64,000 bases of DNA from Mesorhizobium sp. LMG 17147 (GTDB taxonomy: Bacteria > Pseudomonadota > Alphaproteobacteria > Rhizobiales > Rhizobiaceae), in contig NZ_JANCTC010000001.1 of NCBI RefSeq assembly GCF_024297145.1, positions 372,001 through 436,000 on the forward strand, in the 5' to 3' direction. A program made the translations under genes and the position numbers. The notes under the pieces are model-generated. The model had not been told where the DNA came from. It searched no databases and worked only from the letters and a program-made list of their open reading frames with translations. Of this stretch, positions 1 to 10,700 are shown piece by piece (the first letter of the stretch is position 1; every line of letters begins with the position of its first letter).

Positions 1-229
1 CGCCGTAGAGCGAGGGATGAACGTTGGACTTCGAACCGGTGACCATGACGCCGTCGACGGCGGAAAGCAGTTCATCGAAGTCGAGCCGATCGCCGAAGGA
101 CGGTACCAGCAGCGGGAACACGCCTGCCCCCGAAAGCGCTGCTTCAAGATATTGCTGCGGCGCGGCATGCCAGGTGTAATTGTCGAACTGGCGGACGTCG
201 GTCGATATGGCGACGAGCGGCTGGTGCAT
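1..229 (-). CDS. gamma-glutamyl-gamma-aminobutyrate hydrolase family protein (peptidase C26), N-terminal part
   Basis: The gene runs off the left edge, so only the first 76 residues are visible. Reading from ATG at 229 gives MHQPLVAISTDVRQFDNY, then a stretch ending MVTGSKSNVHPSLYG. The (I)STD start and the VTG-S-NV-P-YG block are typical of PuuD-like class I glutamine amidotransferase-fold hydrolases, which cleave gamma-glutamyl amides such as gamma-glutamyl-GABA in polyamine degradation. The catalytic Cys, His and Glu lie outside the window, so activity and exact substrate cannot be judged. It is transcribed away from the TRAP binding-protein gene, and the 284 bp between them must hold both promoters; I saw no clear motif there. 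Confidence 0.8.
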   Translation of the reverse strand, partial: MHQPLVAISTDVRQFDNYTWHAAPQQYLEAALSGAGVFPLLVPSFGDRLDFDELLSAVDGVMVTGSKSNVHPSLYG

Positions 230-333
230 TTGGTCCGGATCCCATCGGGTGCAACGAATTATCTGCCTGCAAAATAGGCGATCCGAAGGCGCATTTCCAT
301 GGCAAGTTTCGGCGTGTCGCGTAGGCCAGTTAA

Positions 334-1623
<1,290 letters not shown>

Positions 1624-1634
1624 ACCTTGCTGCT

Positions 1635-1673
1635 CTGCGGCGCCGGCGTTCCTTCGGGACGCTGGCGCCGCAG
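1635..1673. terminator. hairpin between convergent genes, possible bidirectional terminator
   Basis: CTGCGGCGCC (1635-1644) pairs perfectly with GGCGCCGCAG (1664-1673) around a short loop. It sits between the stop of the TRAP binding-protein gene and the stop of the convergent dehydrogenase gene. There is no clean T run on either side, so it is weak as a classical intrinsic terminator. Confidence 0.5.
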
Positions 1674-1689
1674 CGCATTCCGTTTGCGA

Positions 1690-2712
1690 TCAGCCGGGCA
1701 CCACCAGAACCTTGACCTCGCCTGGCGCAGGCGGATTGGCGATCACTGCAGCTGACTCTTCAAGCGTGACCTGCCGCGATATCAGCCGGTCTACCTCGAT
1801 AGCCCCCGAAGCGATAAGATCGGCGGCCCGGCGATGGGTAAAGGGATTGAGGAAGGAGCCCAGGACCTTCAACTCGCGGAACAGCAGGTCGAACGGTTCG
1901 AACGCCGCTTTCATGCCTTGCGGCATAACGCCAACGACGACAATTGTGCCGCCTGCTTTGGCCAGCCGCATCGCCTGCTCAACAGTGTCTTTCACGCCGG
2001 CGCATTCGAACACCACGTCGACGCCGCCCGGCATCAAACCCGACCGGCCGACGATCGCATCGGTGACATCGAAGGCGCTGGGATCGACCGTCGCCGTTGC
2101 GCCAAGTTGCTCGGCAAGAGCCCGCCGCGAGGCCTGACGCGTCGACAGGATGATGGTCGTCGCACCGGCGAGCTTTGCCAGCTGAACGGTGAGCAGGCCG
2201 ATCACGCCGCCGCCGAGCACCGCGACCGACGAGCTTGGTTTGATCGCGGCAAGGTCCACGCCATGCAGGCAGCAACCGAGCGGCTCGCAGAAAGCACCAT
2301 GCGTAGGCTTCAGATCGCCTGGCAAGGCGAAGGCCTGTTTCTGCGGCAAGGCAACATATTCGGCAAAGCCGCCGTCGCGATGGATGCCGATGGCACGCAG
2401 ATTGCTGCAGAGATTGACTCGGCCCGCCTGACAATGCGCACAGCGCCCGCAGGCAATATTGGGATCGCCGGTGACGCGGTCGCCGACCGAAAAGCCGGAT
2501 ACCTCAGGTCCGATCGCCTCGACGATGCCGGAGAATTCATGCCCGAGCGTCACCGGCGGCGTGCACGGGAATTCACCGTGGAAAAGATGCCTGTCGGTGC
2601 CGCAGACGCCGCACGCCTCGATCCGCACCAGCAGCTCGTCTGGCCCGGCGGTCGGTTTCTCGACCTCGCACACGGCGAGGCCGCCCACTCGCTCCAACCG
2701 AACCGCCTTCAT
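1690..2712 (-). CDS. zinc-dependent alcohol dehydrogenase (medium-chain, sorbitol/threonine dehydrogenase-like)
   Basis: A 340-residue medium-chain dehydrogenase. Visible signatures are the catalytic-zinc CGVCGTD and GHE motifs in the first 70 residues, the structural-zinc cluster CGRCAHCQAGRVNLC with four cysteines, and a Rossmann GGGVIGLLTVQLA nucleotide-binding segment near residue 170. It should oxidise a polyol or secondary alcohol with NAD(P); the substrate cannot be read from sequence. The gene begins about 30 bases downstream of the DctM stop on the same strand, so it is probably the last gene of the dctQ-dctM transcript and may act on the imported compound or a derivative. Confidence 0.87.
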   Translation of the reverse strand: MKAVRLERVGGLAVCEVEKPTAGPDELLVRIEACGVCGTDRHLFHGEFPCTPPVTLGHEFSGIVEAIGPEVSGFSVGDRVTGDPNIACGRCAHCQAGRVNLCSNLRAIGIHRDGGFAEYVALPQKQAFALPGDLKPTHGAFCEPLGCCLHGVDLAAIKPSSSVAVLGGGVIGLLTVQLAKLAGATTIILSTRQASRRALAEQLGATATVDPSAFDVTDAIVGRSGLMPGGVDVVFECAGVKDTVEQAMRLAKAGGTIVVVGVMPQGMKAAFEPFDLLFRELKVLGSFLNPFTHRRAADLIASGAIEVDRLISRQVTLEESAAVIANPPAPGEVKVLVVPG

Positions 2713-2744
2713 GGCTGCAGGGCCTTCCTCAGTTGAAACTCGCC

Positions 2745-4526
2745 TCAGTTGAAACTCGGGGGTTGCGACAGATCGATTGCCGGTGCCGCCGGCTTAGCGG
2801 GCGGCTTTTCGTCGAAGCTCGGCGGCTGCGACAAATCCGGCGTGGAAGGTGAGGCAGGGGCAGTGCCGCCATTGGCCGGCGGCGTGCCAAGCGGCGACAA
2901 GCCGATGCCAGGCGTTTCCGGCACCTGGTAGTTGATGGTGCCCGGATCGACGACGGTGCCTTTGTAGTGCATCACCATCTGCGGGAAGGCGATGGTCAGG
3001 CCGATCATGATCACCTGGATACAGACGAAGGGTACTGCGCCCCAATAGATCTGCCCTGTGGTGACCGGCGCGATCTGCTTGCCGGTGACCCGGTCGAGAT
3101 AGGGCACGCGCGCGGCGACCGAGCGCAGATAAAACAGCGCGAAGCCGAAGGGCGGATGCATGAAGGAGGTCTGCATGTTGACGCCTAAAAGCACGCCGAA
3201 CCAGATCAGGTCGATGCCGAGCTTGTCGGCCGCCGGCGCCAAAAGCGGCACGATAATGAAGGCAAGCTCGAAAAAGTCGAGGAAGAAGGCGAGCACGAAG
3301 ACGAGGATGTTGACGCCAATCAGGAAACCGACTTCACCGCCCGGCAGCGAGGTCAACAGGTGCTCGACCCAGATGTGGCCATTGACCCCGTAAAAGGTAA
3401 GCGAGAACACCCGCGCGCCGATCAGAATGAACAGAACGAAGGACGACAGCCTGGTCGTCGAGGCCAGCGCCTGCTTGACCACGTCGAGCGACAGCCGCCC
3501 CTTCATCGCCGCCATTGCCAGCGCGCCGACGGCGCCCATGGCGCCGCCTTCCGTCGGCGTGGCAATGCCGAGGAAGATGGTGCCCAGCACCAGGAAGATC
3601 AGCGCCAGCGGCGGGATCAGGACGATGATCACCTGCTGCGCCAGCCTCGACATCAGGTTGATCTTCAGGCGCTGGTCGACGATCGCCACGACATAGATGA
3701 AGATGACGCCAATAGTGGCGCCGAGGATATCGGCGTTGCCGCCATGGTTCGGCGCAAGGTAGCGATACGCCGCATAGGAAACCACCACCGCCGCCAGCAC
3801 CGCCGCCAGCAGCGACAGCACGCCGTGGCCGAGCGTGCGGGCCTCCAGCGGCAGGGCCGGCATCGACTTCGGCCGGAAGATCGACATGAGCAGGATGTAG
3901 AGCATGTAGATGCCGGTCAAAATGAGCCCGGGGATCAGCGCTCCCTTGTACATATCGCCGACCGAGCGGCCGAGCTGGTCGGCCAGGACGATCAGCACCA
4001 GCGACGGCGGGATGATCTGGGCGAGGGTCCCGGACGCGGCAATGACGCCGGATGCCAGCCGCCGGTCGTAGCCGTAGCGCAGCATGATCGGCAGCGAAAT
4101 CAGACCCATGGCAATGACGGAGGCCGCCACCACGCCGGTCGTCGCGGCGAGCAGCGCGCCGACGAAAATCACGGCATAGGCAAGGCCACCACGAACCGGT
4201 CCGAACAGCTGGCCGATCGTGTCGAGCAGGTCTTCGGCCATGCCGGATCGTTCGAGCACGATGCCCATGAAGGTGAAAAACGGGATCGCCAGCAGCGTAT
4301 CGTTCGACATCACCCGGCTGCCATAGAAATTATCCGGCAACGCGTGCAGCAACGGCCAGGCGAGATTGATGGAGCCGCCCGAATAGGGCGACAGCAGCAC
4401 GCCGATGAAGAAGAACATCAAGCCGTTGGCAGCGAGCGAGAAGGCGACGGGGTAGCCGATCAGCAGGAAGACGACCAGCGAGGCGAACATGATCGGCGCC
4501 ATGTTCTGGGCGATGAACTCGATCAC
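2745..4526 (-). CDS. TRAP transporter large permease, DctM type, with extended C-terminus
   Basis: Large membrane subunit that carries the Na+-coupled transport path. The 593-residue product starts at GTG 4526, which overlaps the DctQ stop by four bases (GTGA). Many hydrophobic helices are evident, including a family-typical segment near IPFFTFMGIVLERSG and TPTEGGAMGA. At 593 residues it exceeds the usual size of about 430. The excess is an internal insertion of two to three helices around residues 225-300 and a cytoplasmic Pro/Ala-rich tail of about 60 residues. That tail contains the near-duplicate blocks DLSQPPSFDEKPP and DLSQPPSFN. Functions with the DctQ and DctP-like proteins beside it. 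Confidence 0.88.
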   Translation of the reverse strand: MIEFIAQNMAPIMFASLVVFLLIGYPVAFSLAANGLMFFFIGVLLSPYSGGSINLAWPLLHALPDNFYGSRVMSNDTLLAIPFFTFMGIVLERSGMAEDLLDTIGQLFGPVRGGLAYAVIFVGALLAATTGVVAASVIAMGLISLPIMLRYGYDRRLASGVIAASGTLAQIIPPSLVLIVLADQLGRSVGDMYKGALIPGLILTGIYMLYILLMSIFRPKSMPALPLEARTLGHGVLSLLAAVLAAVVVSYAAYRYLAPNHGGNADILGATIGVIFIYVVAIVDQRLKINLMSRLAQQVIIVLIPPLALIFLVLGTIFLGIATPTEGGAMGAVGALAMAAMKGRLSLDVVKQALASTTRLSSFVLFILIGARVFSLTFYGVNGHIWVEHLLTSLPGGEVGFLIGVNILVFVLAFFLDFFELAFIIVPLLAPAADKLGIDLIWFGVLLGVNMQTSFMHPPFGFALFYLRSVAARVPYLDRVTGKQIAPVTTGQIYWGAVPFVCIQVIMIGLTIAFPQMVMHYKGTVVDPGTINYQVPETPGIGLSPLGTPPANGGTAPASPSTPDLSQPPSFDEKPPAKPAAPAIDLSQPPSFN

Positions 4527-5107
4527 GAGCGCACCTCTTCGACGAGCGCCTTGGCTTCTAGCTCGGCCTGCTCATGCACCGATATGAACGGAGTGGGATC
4601 GTCCATCTGACCGCGCATGATGGCGATCTTCTTGATGATCTCGGAAATGCCCTGCAGCGCGAGCAGAAAAAAGCCGACCAGCAGAATCGCCTTCGCCGGC
4701 CAGATGATCAGCCCGCCAGAATTGTTCGACATCTCGCCGCTGCGATACGACAGCGACACATAGGGAACGAAATAGACGACCATCAACGTCACGAACGGCA
4801 TCAGGAAGAAGACGTGACCGAAAAGGTCGATCCAGTGCTGCACGCGGCGCGAGAACATGCCGTAGACGATATCGATGCGGATATGGTCGTTCTGTTTCAG
4901 AGTGTAGGCGGCGGCCAGCATGAAGGCGGCGCCGAACAGATACCATTGCAATTCCAGCCAGGCGTTCGAGGACATGTCGAACACCTTGCGGATCACGGCG
5001 TTGGCGGCGCTTACCAGGATCGCCAGCAGGATCAGCCACGAAACCCATTTGCCGATGAATTCGTTCAAACGGTCAATGCCTCTGGAAAGAGCGAGAAGCC
5101 CTGCCAT
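4523..5107 (-). CDS. TRAP transporter small permease, DctQ type
   Basis: Small four-helix membrane subunit that docks with DctM. A longer open frame exists, but ATG 5107 is preferred because GGGAGGA lies just upstream and translation then begins MAGLLALSRGIDRLNEFIGK, the usual DctQ amino-terminal helix. The product has 194 residues with hydrophobic segments near residues 17-37, 50-70, 95-115 and 135-155, and the WLELQWYLFGAAFMLAAAYTL stretch typical of the family. It is translationally coupled to dctM by a four-base overlap. Confidence 0.88.
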   Translation of the reverse strand: MAGLLALSRGIDRLNEFIGKWVSWLILLAILVSAANAVIRKVFDMSSNAWLELQWYLFGAAFMLAAAYTLKQNDHIRIDIVYGMFSRRVQHWIDLFGHVFFLMPFVTLMVVYFVPYVSLSYRSGEMSNNSGGLIIWPAKAILLVGFFLLALQGISEIIKKIAIMRGQMDDPTPFISVHEQAELEAKALVEEVRS

Positions 5108-5313
5108 GCATTCCTCCCTTGTGTCGGAGCGCGCCGGTTCCCTGTCCGTCGCGTCGCTGTGGACCAACGGTATGCAGTGCGTGGTTCGGCGGGTCAACAT
5201 CGGACAGCCCGCATAAACACAGTTGTGAGGTGGCCGCCGGCAAAATGCTGCCGCGTCCTTTGCATGTCCAAGGGGACATGTGGTTCATTCATCCAGCCAA
5301 AGTCGGATGCGGC

Positions 5314-6219
5314 TCAGGCGATCTTCTGTTGGTCGCGGCCGGAGCCGATCAGCACAAGCATAGCGACGAGGAACAGGTACATCCAGCCGTCCCGCCATTC
5401 GAGCGGGAAATAGCCGGACCATAGCGATTCGGCCATGCCGAAAGCGGCGGCGCCTAGTGCCGCCCGCAAAGGCGAGAGATAGCCGCCCACTGCGGTCACG
5501 AACAGGATTTTCAACCCGTAGACCAACCCTGTGCCGAAGCTGATGTTGCCGTAGTAGAAGGCGGCGAGCACGCCAGCCATTGCCGCGCAAAGGCCGCCGA
5601 AAAGCACCGCACGCCGAAACACCGCGCGGACATCGACGCCGCACATCGCAGCGGCCTTTGGATCGTCGGATACGGCACGCCAGCTTCGGCCGAAGCTGGA
5701 ATGTGTGAACCCCCACGCAGCCAGCGAAATAGCCGCCAGGACGGCGGCGCAATCGAGCAACTGAATCAGTGTCAACGTCGCCTTGAAGCTGGCATTCTGC
5801 GCGAAGACGATGGTCTGGGCCAGCATTGGCGGCAACCATAGGTCATGGGTATCGGCGGCGATGCGGCTGGCTTCCGACAAGACCAGCAATATGCCGAGCG
5901 TGGTCACCACGATGGCGTTGGGCGAGCGGGCGGCCAGCGGTTCGAAGATGCTTCGCGACAGGACATGGCTGAGCAGCGCCGCATAAAGGAATGCCGCCAC
6001 TACGCCGAGCGCGACCGATGCAAACAGCGTCAACCACAGCGCCTGATAGCCGAACGCCGCGGTGAGGATCATCGTATGCCCGCAAAAGGCGAACAGCGCG
6101 CCATAGGCAAGATTGGTGCGGTGCAGGATGCCGTTGGTCAGCACGTAGCCGAAGGCAAGCAATGCGTAGAGCGCGCCCGAATGCAGCCCGTTCAGAACCT
6201 GCTGGAAGAAATAGAGCAT
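5314..6219 (-). CDS. branched-chain amino acid-type ABC transporter permease (LivH-like), no partner subunits in the window
   Basis: A 301-residue permease with about eight hydrophobic segments and the LivH signatures LAFGYVLTNG near the start and WRAVSDDPKAAAMCGVDV in the cytoplasmic loop. ATG 6219 is preferred over a longer frame because GAGGG lies six bases upstream and the product then starts MLYFFQQVLNGL, a standard LivH opening. No LivM, LivG, LivF or LivK gene lies beside it: dctQ is 206 bp downstream and a CGNR regulator diverges upstream. It therefore either works with subunits encoded elsewhere or is a leftover from a broken operon. Confidence 0.85.
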   Translation of the reverse strand: MLYFFQQVLNGLHSGALYALLAFGYVLTNGILHRTNLAYGALFAFCGHTMILTAAFGYQALWLTLFASVALGVVAAFLYAALLSHVLSRSIFEPLAARSPNAIVVTTLGILLVLSEASRIAADTHDLWLPPMLAQTIVFAQNASFKATLTLIQLLDCAAVLAAISLAAWGFTHSSFGRSWRAVSDDPKAAAMCGVDVRAVFRRAVLFGGLCAAMAGVLAAFYYGNISFGTGLVYGLKILFVTAVGGYLSPLRAALGAAAFGMAESLWSGYFPLEWRDGWMYLFLVAMLVLIGSGRDQQKIA

Positions 6220-6354
6220 GCAAGACCCTCGATGCATGCCCCACAATCGGGGCGGGGCTTGAGACGACATTCTCGATACGGCGATCGCCTCACTGACGAG
6301 CGTTGCACCCGGAATCTAACTTGTCAAACGCGATTTATCGGTTAGATTCGCGAT

Positions 6355-6963
6355 ATGACAGTATCCTGGACTCCGCACCGCTTCACCGGTGGTATGCTGG
6401 CGCTCGACACGGCGAACACCGTCGTTTTGCGGAACGATCCGGAGGAAACTTTCGACCGTTTCGACGATCCGGCCGAGATCGCCCGCTTTGCGGAAGCCGC
6501 GAGTGGCTTTCGCGCCGCCGAGCTCGGCGGCAGGCGGCTCGTAGCGCCGGCGCCTGAAAAGATCGCACCGGTGGTGCTGTCGATTCGCGAGACGACCGAT
6601 CGGCTGTTTCGCGGCGCGGTATCGAAAGGTGCGATCGACACCGCCGACATGCCTGAATTCCTGGAAGCCTGCGCCGATGGCCTCGCCCATGGCCACACCG
6701 AAATCGGCATGCCCGGAAAACCGTTCGGCGATCCGGCAACGCCGATCGCCTTCGAGGCGGCGCTTGCGGTCTCGGCGCTGTCGCTGCTGCGCAGCGACAC
6801 CATCGCCAGGCTGAGGATATGTCCGAACTGCAGCTGGCTGTTTGTCGACAAAAGCCGCAATTCCAGCCGCCTCTGGTGCGATATGGCGGTGTGCGGCAAC
6901 CGCCAGAAGGCAAACCGATACTATCGCCGCCGGACCGCGGCCAGGGAGGTCACCAATGCCTAA
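6355..6963 (+). CDS. CGNR zinc-finger protein with ABATE (stress-induced regulator-like) domain
   Basis: A 202-residue member of the DUF1470/ABATE plus CGNR family of presumed transcriptional regulators. The N-terminal domain opens TPHRFTGGMLALDTANTVV. The C-terminal zinc finger has the pattern CPNCSWLFVDKSRNSSRLWC followed by CGNRQKANRYYRRR, with four Cys ligands. It is divergent from the livH-like gene (135 bp between starts), so it may control that promoter; this is inference from position. Its last codons overlap the start of the lipoprotein gene by eight bases, implying co-translation. Confidence 0.82.
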   Translation: MTVSWTPHRFTGGMLALDTANTVVLRNDPEETFDRFDDPAEIARFAEAASGFRAAELGGRRLVAPAPEKIAPVVLSIRETTDRLFRGAVSKGAIDTADMPEFLEACADGLAHGHTEIGMPGKPFGDPATPIAFEAALAVSALSLLRSDTIARLRICPNCSWLFVDKSRNSSRLWCDMAVCGNRQKANRYYRRRTAAREVTNA

Positions 6964-7486
6964 GAAATATTCGCGCGCGATGATCGTCGTCGCGGCGTTG
7001 TTCGCGGCGACCGCGCTCGGCGCCTGCCGTGATTCCGGCAAGGACCAGCTGTTCGCCATTTCCGGGAAGCTGTTCGAGTTCAACTACCGGCTGGGTATCG
7101 CCACCTACGTCATCACCCTCAATCCGCTGCGGCCGGTGGGTGAGGGGCAGGTCGCCGTGGTCTCCTTCCAGAACCCGGCCGGTGGTGATCCGATCATCGT
7201 CACCCAGAAAATATGGCCGAAGCTGCCGCATGTGACGCTCACCAGCCCGCCGCTCACCTGCGTTGTCAAGGACAAGCCCTATGCGGTGTCGATCCGCATC
7301 GAGGATTCCAGCGGCAGGTTGCTGCAGAGTTTCGAGACCACTCTGACGTCCTCGCTCGACCAGTCGGTCCTGCCCGACCGGCCCCTGGTGGTCGGGCCAG
7401 TCTACGAGCTCAACAAGGACTTGGCCGGCCATGTCGACGGCAAGCTGCCCGGTGAACCGAAGCCCAGTTGCCCAAAGGCTGCATGA
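6956..7486 (+). CDS. predicted lipoprotein of unknown function
   Basis: A 176-residue secreted protein. ATG 6956 is chosen because GGGAGG sits just upstream inside the CGNR gene and because it yields a clean lipoprotein signal: KK, a hydrophobic AMIVVAALFAATALGAC run, and a lipobox LGAC. The mature part is soluble, with a possible beta-rich fold (NPLRPVGEGQVAVVSFQNP, PYAVSIRIEDSSGRLLQSFE) and one later Cys pair candidate. I do not recognise the family. Overlap with the CGNR gene indicates they share a transcript. Confidence 0.75.
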   Translation: MPKKYSRAMIVVAALFAATALGACRDSGKDQLFAISGKLFEFNYRLGIATYVITLNPLRPVGEGQVAVVSFQNPAGGDPIIVTQKIWPKLPHVTLTSPPLTCVVKDKPYAVSIRIEDSSGRLLQSFETTLTSSLDQSVLPDRPLVVGPVYELNKDLAGHVDGKLPGEPKPSCPKAA

Positions 7487-7710
7487 TGCGTCACCAGCGG
7501 CATCGACCGCCGCCGGAGTTTTCGTGCTCGGCCATCCTCCCCGACAGGCGTTTCGTGGCGCCACACGGCCGCGCACCGATCGTTTGTTGCGGACCGCCTG
7601 GCACCTTCGATTTCGTTTGACCTCCCCGGCAAGGGAAGAAAGACTGTAGGCACTCGACTCCGACGTTGGCCGTGCACCTCCTGGCACGGTCCCCGCACAG
7701 GAAACGCCTG

Positions 7711-10700
7711 ATGACGCTGCACAACGTCGCGCTCGACGATAAGTTCGACCTGGCAAAGGAGCGCATCTTCCTGTCGGGCGCCCAGGCAGTCATCCGCATG
7801 CTTCTGATGCAGCGCGAGCGCGACCGCCGGGCTGGCCTGAACACCGCCGGTTTCGTCTCCGGCTATCGTGGCTCGCCGCTCGGCGGCCTCGACATGCAGC
7901 TGTGGAAGGCCAGAAACCAGCTCGCGCAGTCGGACATCGTCTTCCAGCCCGGTCTCAACGAGGAGCTCGCCGCCACCGCGTGCTGGGGCTCGCAGCAGGC
8001 GGAATTGCTGGGCGAGGGTACCCATGACGGCGTTTTTTCGGTCTGGTACGGCAAGGGTCCGGGCGTCGACCGCTCCGGCGACGTGTTCCGCCACGCCAAT
8101 CTCGCCGGGTCGTCGAAACATGGCGGCGTGTTAGCCCTGATGGGTGACGACCACATGGCCGAATCCTCGACCAACGCGCATGCCACCGAGTTCCTGTTCG
8201 TCGACACCATGGTGCCGATCCTCAATCCGGCCGGCGTCCAGGAGATCATCGACTACGGCCTCTACGGCTTTGCCATGTCGCGTTTTGCCGGCACCTGGGC
8301 GGCGATCAAATGCGTCAAGGACAACATCGAATCGACGGCCTCGGTCGATGCCGCGCTCGACCGGCTAGATATCGTCGTCCCGGACTTCGACATGCCGCCC
8401 GGCGGCCTCAACATCCGTAACGAGATCGACATGCTCGGCCAGGAGGAGCGGTTGCATGAATACAAGCGCGCCGCAGCTTCCGCCTTCATCCACGCCAATG
8501 GGCTGAACCGGATCGTCTATTCGGGCGGCAGCAGCGCCAGGCTTGGCATCGTCACCATCGGCAAGAGTTATCTCGACGTTCGCCAGGCACTGGAGGATAT
8601 CGGCATCGACGAAGCGGCCGCCAATCGTATCGGCATCAGGCTGTTCAAGGTCGGCTGCCCGTGGCCGCTCGACCTGCAGCACGTCGCCGACTTTGCTCGC
8701 GGCCTCGATACCATCGTCGTCGTCGAGGAGAAACGCTCGCTGATCGAGGTGCAACTGCGCGAGAACCTTTACGGCACCGCGACGCAGCCGGTCATCGTCG
8801 GCAAGAAGGACGAGCGCGGCGACTGGCTGTTCCCGGCCAAGGGCGCGCTCGACCCCAACGATATTGCCATCGCGCTCGGCGAGAGGATTTTGCGAACGAT
8901 CGGCCCGTCGGAGGAAATCGCCGCGCGGGTGGCGAAGTTGCGCCAGTTCCAGGCGATGCTGGCCGACACGTCAGACATCGCCTCGCGCACGCCGTTCTTC
9001 TGCTCCGGCTGCCCACACAATTCCTCGACCAAGGTGCCGGACGGCTCGCTCGCCGCCGCCGGAATCGGCTGTCATTTCATGGCGTTGTGGATGGACCGCA
9101 ATACGGTAGGCTTCACCGCCATGGGCGGCGAGGGCGCGCAGTGGGTCGGCCAGGCGCCGTTCTCGAAGCGCGAGCACATCTTCCAGAATCTGGGCGATGG
9201 CACCTACAACCACTCGGGCGTGCTGGCGATCCGCTTCGCGCTGTCGACCGACGCCAACATCACCTATAAGATCCTCTACAATGACGCCGTCGCGATGACC
9301 GGCGGGCAGCCGCACGAGGGCGGCCTGACGGTGGACATGATCGCAAGGCAGGTGCGCGCCGAGGGCGTCCAGAGCATCGCCATCGTCACCGACGAGCCGG
9401 ACAAATATACCGGCAAGGTGGAATTTCCCGCCGGCGCCACTATCCATCACCGCGACGACCTCGATCTCGTTCAGCGCGAGTTGCGCTCGGTCAAAGGCGT
9501 CTCGGTGCTGCTCTACGACCAGACTTGCGCTGCCGAGAAGCGCCGTCGGCGCAAGCGCGGCACCTTCCCCGATCCCGACAAGCGTATCTTCATCAACGAG
9601 CTGGTCTGCGAAGGCTGCGGCGATTGCGGCGTGCAGTCGAATTGCGTCTCGATCCAGCCGGTCGAGACCGAATTCGGCCGCAAGCGCAAGATCGACCAGT
9701 CGAGCTGCAACAAGGACTTCTCTTGCGTCAACGGTTTCTGCCCCTCCTTCGTCACCGTTCACGGCGCCAAAATCCGGAAAGCCGAAGGCATAGCCGGCGC
9801 GGCCGACCCGCTCGCGGGGGTGCCGGCGCCGGCGCAATTTACGCTCGGTGAACAAGGCTGGGCGGCGATCATCGACGGTGTCGGCGGCACCGGCGTCGTC
9901 ACCATAGGCGCGGTGCTAGGCATGGCCGCGCACCTGGAAGGCAAGGGCTGCGGCATGATCGACATGGCCGGCCTCGCCCAGAAGGGCGGCTCCGTGTTCA
10001 CCCATGTCCGCATCGCCCGCACGCCGGACGACATCCACGCCATTCGGGTATCGGCCGGCAAGGCCGACCTCGTGCTTGGCTGCGATCTCGTCGTTTCGGG
10101 TGCCAAGAAGGTGCTGGCCGCGGTGCGCGAAGGCCATACCATCTTCCTCGCCAACACCGCCGAGATCATGCCGGGCGAGTTCGCCCGTTCGGCCGATTTC
10201 TCGCTGCCCGTCGAGCGGCTGAAGAAAGCGATAAGAACGGCCGCAGGCGACGACAAGGCGCATTTCTTCGACGCCACCCGCACCGCCACCGCGCTGTTCG
10301 GCAGCTCGCTTGGCGCCAACATGTTCATGCTCGGCTTCGCCTTCCAGCATGGCGGCCTGCCGCTGTCGGCGGAGGCGGTCGAGAAGGCGATCGAGCTCAA
10401 CGGCGAGGCGGTGGCGATGAATGTCGCGGCATTTCGCTGGGGCCGCCGCGCCGCCCACCAGCCGGATTTCGTCCGCGGCCTTCTCGCCCAGCCGGGTAAG
10501 GCCACGCAGCCTGCCGCCACCCCCGAGACGCTGGACGATATGATCTCCCGCCGCGTCGCCTCCCTGACCGCCTATCAGAACGCCGCCTATGGCAAGCGCT
10601 ATGCCGACAGACTGGCGGCGCTGCGCAAGGCCGAAACCGATGCTGTGCCCGGCTCGACCGTGGTGACCGAGGCTGCCGCAAAGAACCTGTTCAAGCTGAT

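Noticed and set aside
17-277. 86-codon plus-strand frame at the left edge
   Set aside because: The opposite strand encodes a recognisable PuuD-like N-terminus over the same bases.
3360-4610. 416-codon His/Gln/Arg-rich frame opposite dctM
   Set aside because: Composition is that of an antisense reading of a membrane protein gene.
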